Origin: Ignavibacteria bacterium UBA2333
Lineage (GTDB): Bacteria > Bacteroidota > Ignavibacteria > Kapaibacteriales > Kapaibacteriaceae
NCBI GenBank assembly: GCA_002344895.1
Contig: DDUR01000058.1
Location: forward strand, 1-15,800
Length of the DNA: 15,800 nt
Direction: 5' to 3'
Each line of letters starts with the position of its first letter. Within the stretch, counting starts at the first letter, position 1. Both the position numbers and the translations under genes were made by a program. Under the pieces are notes generated by a model. That model saw nothing but the letters and a program-made list of their open reading frames with translations. It was not told the origin of the DNA and did not search any database. This document shows positions 14,724-15,800 of this stretch, piece by piece.

Positions 14724-15404
14724 ATGAAACCCCTTTTGCCCCCTACCCTCGTTGTGTTCGCACTCGTTACACCGATGCTGCTTTCGGCGCAACCCCTGCG
14801 GAAAAATGCACCGCAGCAGAACACGCAGCCGTCAGCACAACAACAACAAGGAGTGCCGAATCTCCAAGCACCACCAGGCTATAACATGTCGGTGCAGAAG
14901 GTGATCACGCGCTATAACTTCTCGAAACTCACGTCCATAATCCGTATACCGTACGACAACGTACCATTCACCAAGGAAGAGTTTCCGAAAGGGGTGAAAG
15001 GGGCTCAAGCACCTACGTTCCTTTCAAAAAAAGCGAAGGCGTTGTGGGAAGCGATTGAAAAACAATTCCCTGGACTTGTGATCAGCAGAAAACAAGCACA
15101 GGGGCTTCAAGGCGCTGGTGGACCAGGCACCATTCTCGTTTGGGAACTTGGCCAAAAACCACCAGCCGATATGCGTCAACGTATCAGTCGATACCTCTTC
15201 GGTGCAGATGAGCCCAAGAATAACGTATCGTACACGGATGAGTTCCTGATGACCGACAACATCATCGTTATGTGGTCATTCAAGAACAAGGAAAGTCCGA
15301 CGAAGGAAGCACACCAGAAAAAGATGTTCGACATGATTGGCGCAATCGCCAATAGTATGCCGGAGTTCCAGGAAAAGACGCCAAAAACGTCGGACGCGAA
15401 ATAA
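14724..15404 (+). CDS. Unrecognised secreted protein
   Basis: The 226-residue protein has a signal peptide (hydrophobic LLPPTLVVFALVTPMLLSA, cut near residue 22, SAQ). A Gln/Pro-rich low-complexity linker runs to about residue 50. A mixed, lysine-rich domain follows, with RYNFSKLTSIIRIPYDNVPF (64-83), a helix FLSKKAKALWEAIEKQFPG (93-111) and NIIVMWSFKNK near 180-190. I recognise no family. AAGGAAG 6-12 bases before the ATG is a good ribosome binding site. It lies 21 bases after ettA and is probably transcribed with it. Export to periplasm or surface is likely, but no function is offered. Confidence 0.75.
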   Translation: MKPLLPPTLVVFALVTPMLLSAQPLRKNAPQQNTQPSAQQQQGVPNLQAPPGYNMSVQKVITRYNFSKLTSIIRIPYDNVPFTKEEFPKGVKGAQAPTFLSKKAKALWEAIEKQFPGLVISRKQAQGLQGAGGPGTILVWELGQKPPADMRQRISRYLFGADEPKNNVSYTDEFLMTDNIIVMWSFKNKESPTKEAHQKKMFDMIGAIANSMPEFQEKTPKTSDAK

Positions 15405-15448
15405 TTCGGCGCTTGTTCGCCGCACAGATCAGAACCTTTCGATCTTGG

Positions 15449-15480
15449 CACGGTATGAATCGTAACAGATTCATATCGTG
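15449..15480 (+). other. 13-bp stem, 6-base-loop hairpin between the secreted protein and DUF2007 genes
   Basis: CACGGTATGAATC (15449-15461) pairs with GATTCATATCGTG (15468-15480), with 12 Watson-Crick pairs and one G-U pair around the loop GTAACA. No T run follows on the plus strand (TACGGTCG) or precedes it in a way that would serve the minus strand. It may be an operator dyad, a rho-dependent or processing hairpin, or an mRNA stabiliser. It lies 44 bases after the preceding stop and 55 before the next start. Confidence 0.6.
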
Positions 15481-15535
15481 TACGGTCGTTGTTCCTCATC
15501 GTAAGTTCGCTGCACAGACCACATCGGAGTATGAC

Positions 15536-15772
15536 ATGATTCTCCTTGCAACATTTTCTAACGAACTTGAAGCGCAGCTTCTAGAATCGCAGCTCTCCGA
15601 AGCTGGCGTAGACGTTCGTATTCAGCCCGATGCAGCCAATGGATTTAAGGTAATGGTGTTCGAAGATGACCTTGATCTGGCTAAGGAGATTCTTGCGTCA
15701 AAATCCATGGACGATGAGGACTTTACCACGGGATTCGATGATATTAATCTTGATGAGCTGGAGGATGTGTAG
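15536..15772 (+). CDS. DUF2007-type small protein with acidic tail
   Basis: The 78-residue protein matches the DUF2007 (putative signal-transducing protein) pattern: MILLATFSNELEAQLLESQLSEAGVDVRI, a ferredoxin-like beta-alpha-beta start, then FKVMVFEDDLDLAKEILAS (38-56). The last 20 residues are strongly acidic (DDEDF, DDINLDELEDV). The family has a small alpha-beta fold of the type found in PII-like regulators, and its role is unknown. The ATG at 15536 is chosen because GGAG lies six bases upstream and the family begins here. A frame open from 15413 would add 41 residues translated across the hairpin. The stop codon runs directly into a G-rich tract. Confidence 0.8.
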   Translation: MILLATFSNELEAQLLESQLSEAGVDVRIQPDAANGFKVMVFEDDLDLAKEILASKSMDDEDFTTGFDDINLDELEDV

Positions 15773-15800
15773 GGTGGGGGAAGATGGGGGAAGGTGAGGG
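15772..15800 (+). repeat. Canonical G-quadruplex motif directly after a stop codon
   Basis: G runs at 15772-15774 (3), 15776-15780 (5), 15786-15790 (5) and 15798-15800 (3) are separated by loops of 1 (T), 5 (AAGAT) and 7 (AAGGTGA) bases, fitting G3+N1-7 four times. The first G is the last base of the DUF2007 stop codon. The tract is cut by the window end. It shares 13 of 14 bases with 88-101. Confidence 0.65.

Noticed and set aside
15413..15535. Upstream extension of the DUF2007 gene
   Set aside because: It would be translated through the hairpin and matches nothing in the family. The ATG at 15536 has its own GGAG.
1..15800. CRISPR array, tRNA, rRNA, IS element, prophage or toxin-antitoxin pair
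   Set aside because: I found no regularly spaced repeats, cloverleaf with CCA-type ends, transposase motifs, flanking terminal repeats or paired small toxin-like genes in reading both strands.

Overview
The window looks like a chromosomal segment from a free-living Gram-negative bacterium of the Bacteroidota/Chlorobi (FCB) superphylum. The evidence is a 1,262-residue secreted protein ending in a type IX secretion (T9SS) sorting domain, a serine-palmitoyltransferase-type sphingolipid enzyme, and a mix of Shine-Dalgarno-less and Shine-Dalgarno-led starts. A Kapabacteria/Ignavibacteria-like lineage is my guess, not something the sequence proves. I see no rRNA, tRNA, CRISPR array, IS element or phage gene. 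Fifteen protein genes fill the window and no gene-free stretch exceeds 300 bases.

Layout. 1-243: end of an upstream unit (probable cut-off terminator) and a G-rich tract. 244-915 (+): small exported barrel-like protein. 935-991: 14-bp perfect inverted repeat between convergent genes, probably a terminator for the minus strand. 1013-1993 (-): a VOC/glyoxalase-fold protein preceded by a DUF899 thioredoxin-like protein. 2086-4290 (-): SulP anion transporter then beta-carbonic anhydrase, a probable inorganic-carbon uptake operon. 4357-11706 (+): a same-strand run of yajQ, a serine-palmitoyltransferase-like enzyme, a short-chain dehydrogenase, a giant T9SS-exported PNGase F-related protein with a LamG module, and a formimidoylglutamase-like ureohydrolase. 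11675-12938 (-): a lipoprotein followed one base later by a sphingomyelin-synthase-type (PAP2_C) membrane protein, whose end overlaps the ureohydrolase gene. 13020-15772 (+): the ribosome-associated ABC-F protein EttA, an unrecognised secreted protein and a small DUF2007 protein. The window ends in a canonical G-quadruplex motif.

How the genes may work together. The transporter and carbonic anhydrase form an obvious pair for bicarbonate supply and CO2 hydration. The SPT-like enzyme and SDR are four bases apart and could make and reduce (or otherwise modify) a sphingoid base. The PAP2_C protein about 5 kb away has the H...HxxxD residues of lipid head-group transferases, so the window may hold dispersed parts of a sphingolipid pathway. 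That is inference.

The most unusual single gene is the PNGase F-related protein. Its CGEWD and CSEFC motifs match the parts of PNGase F that carry catalytic D60 and E206, but the amidase fold is interrupted by about 530 residues containing a beta-sandwich and a LamG-type domain, and the third acidic residue (E118) does not appear to be kept. At the DNA level, three genes without a Shine-Dalgarno share a CGTATNTT element 12-15 bases before the start codon, suggesting promoters of leaderless or near-leaderless mRNAs. Related G-rich tracts occur at both ends of the window.
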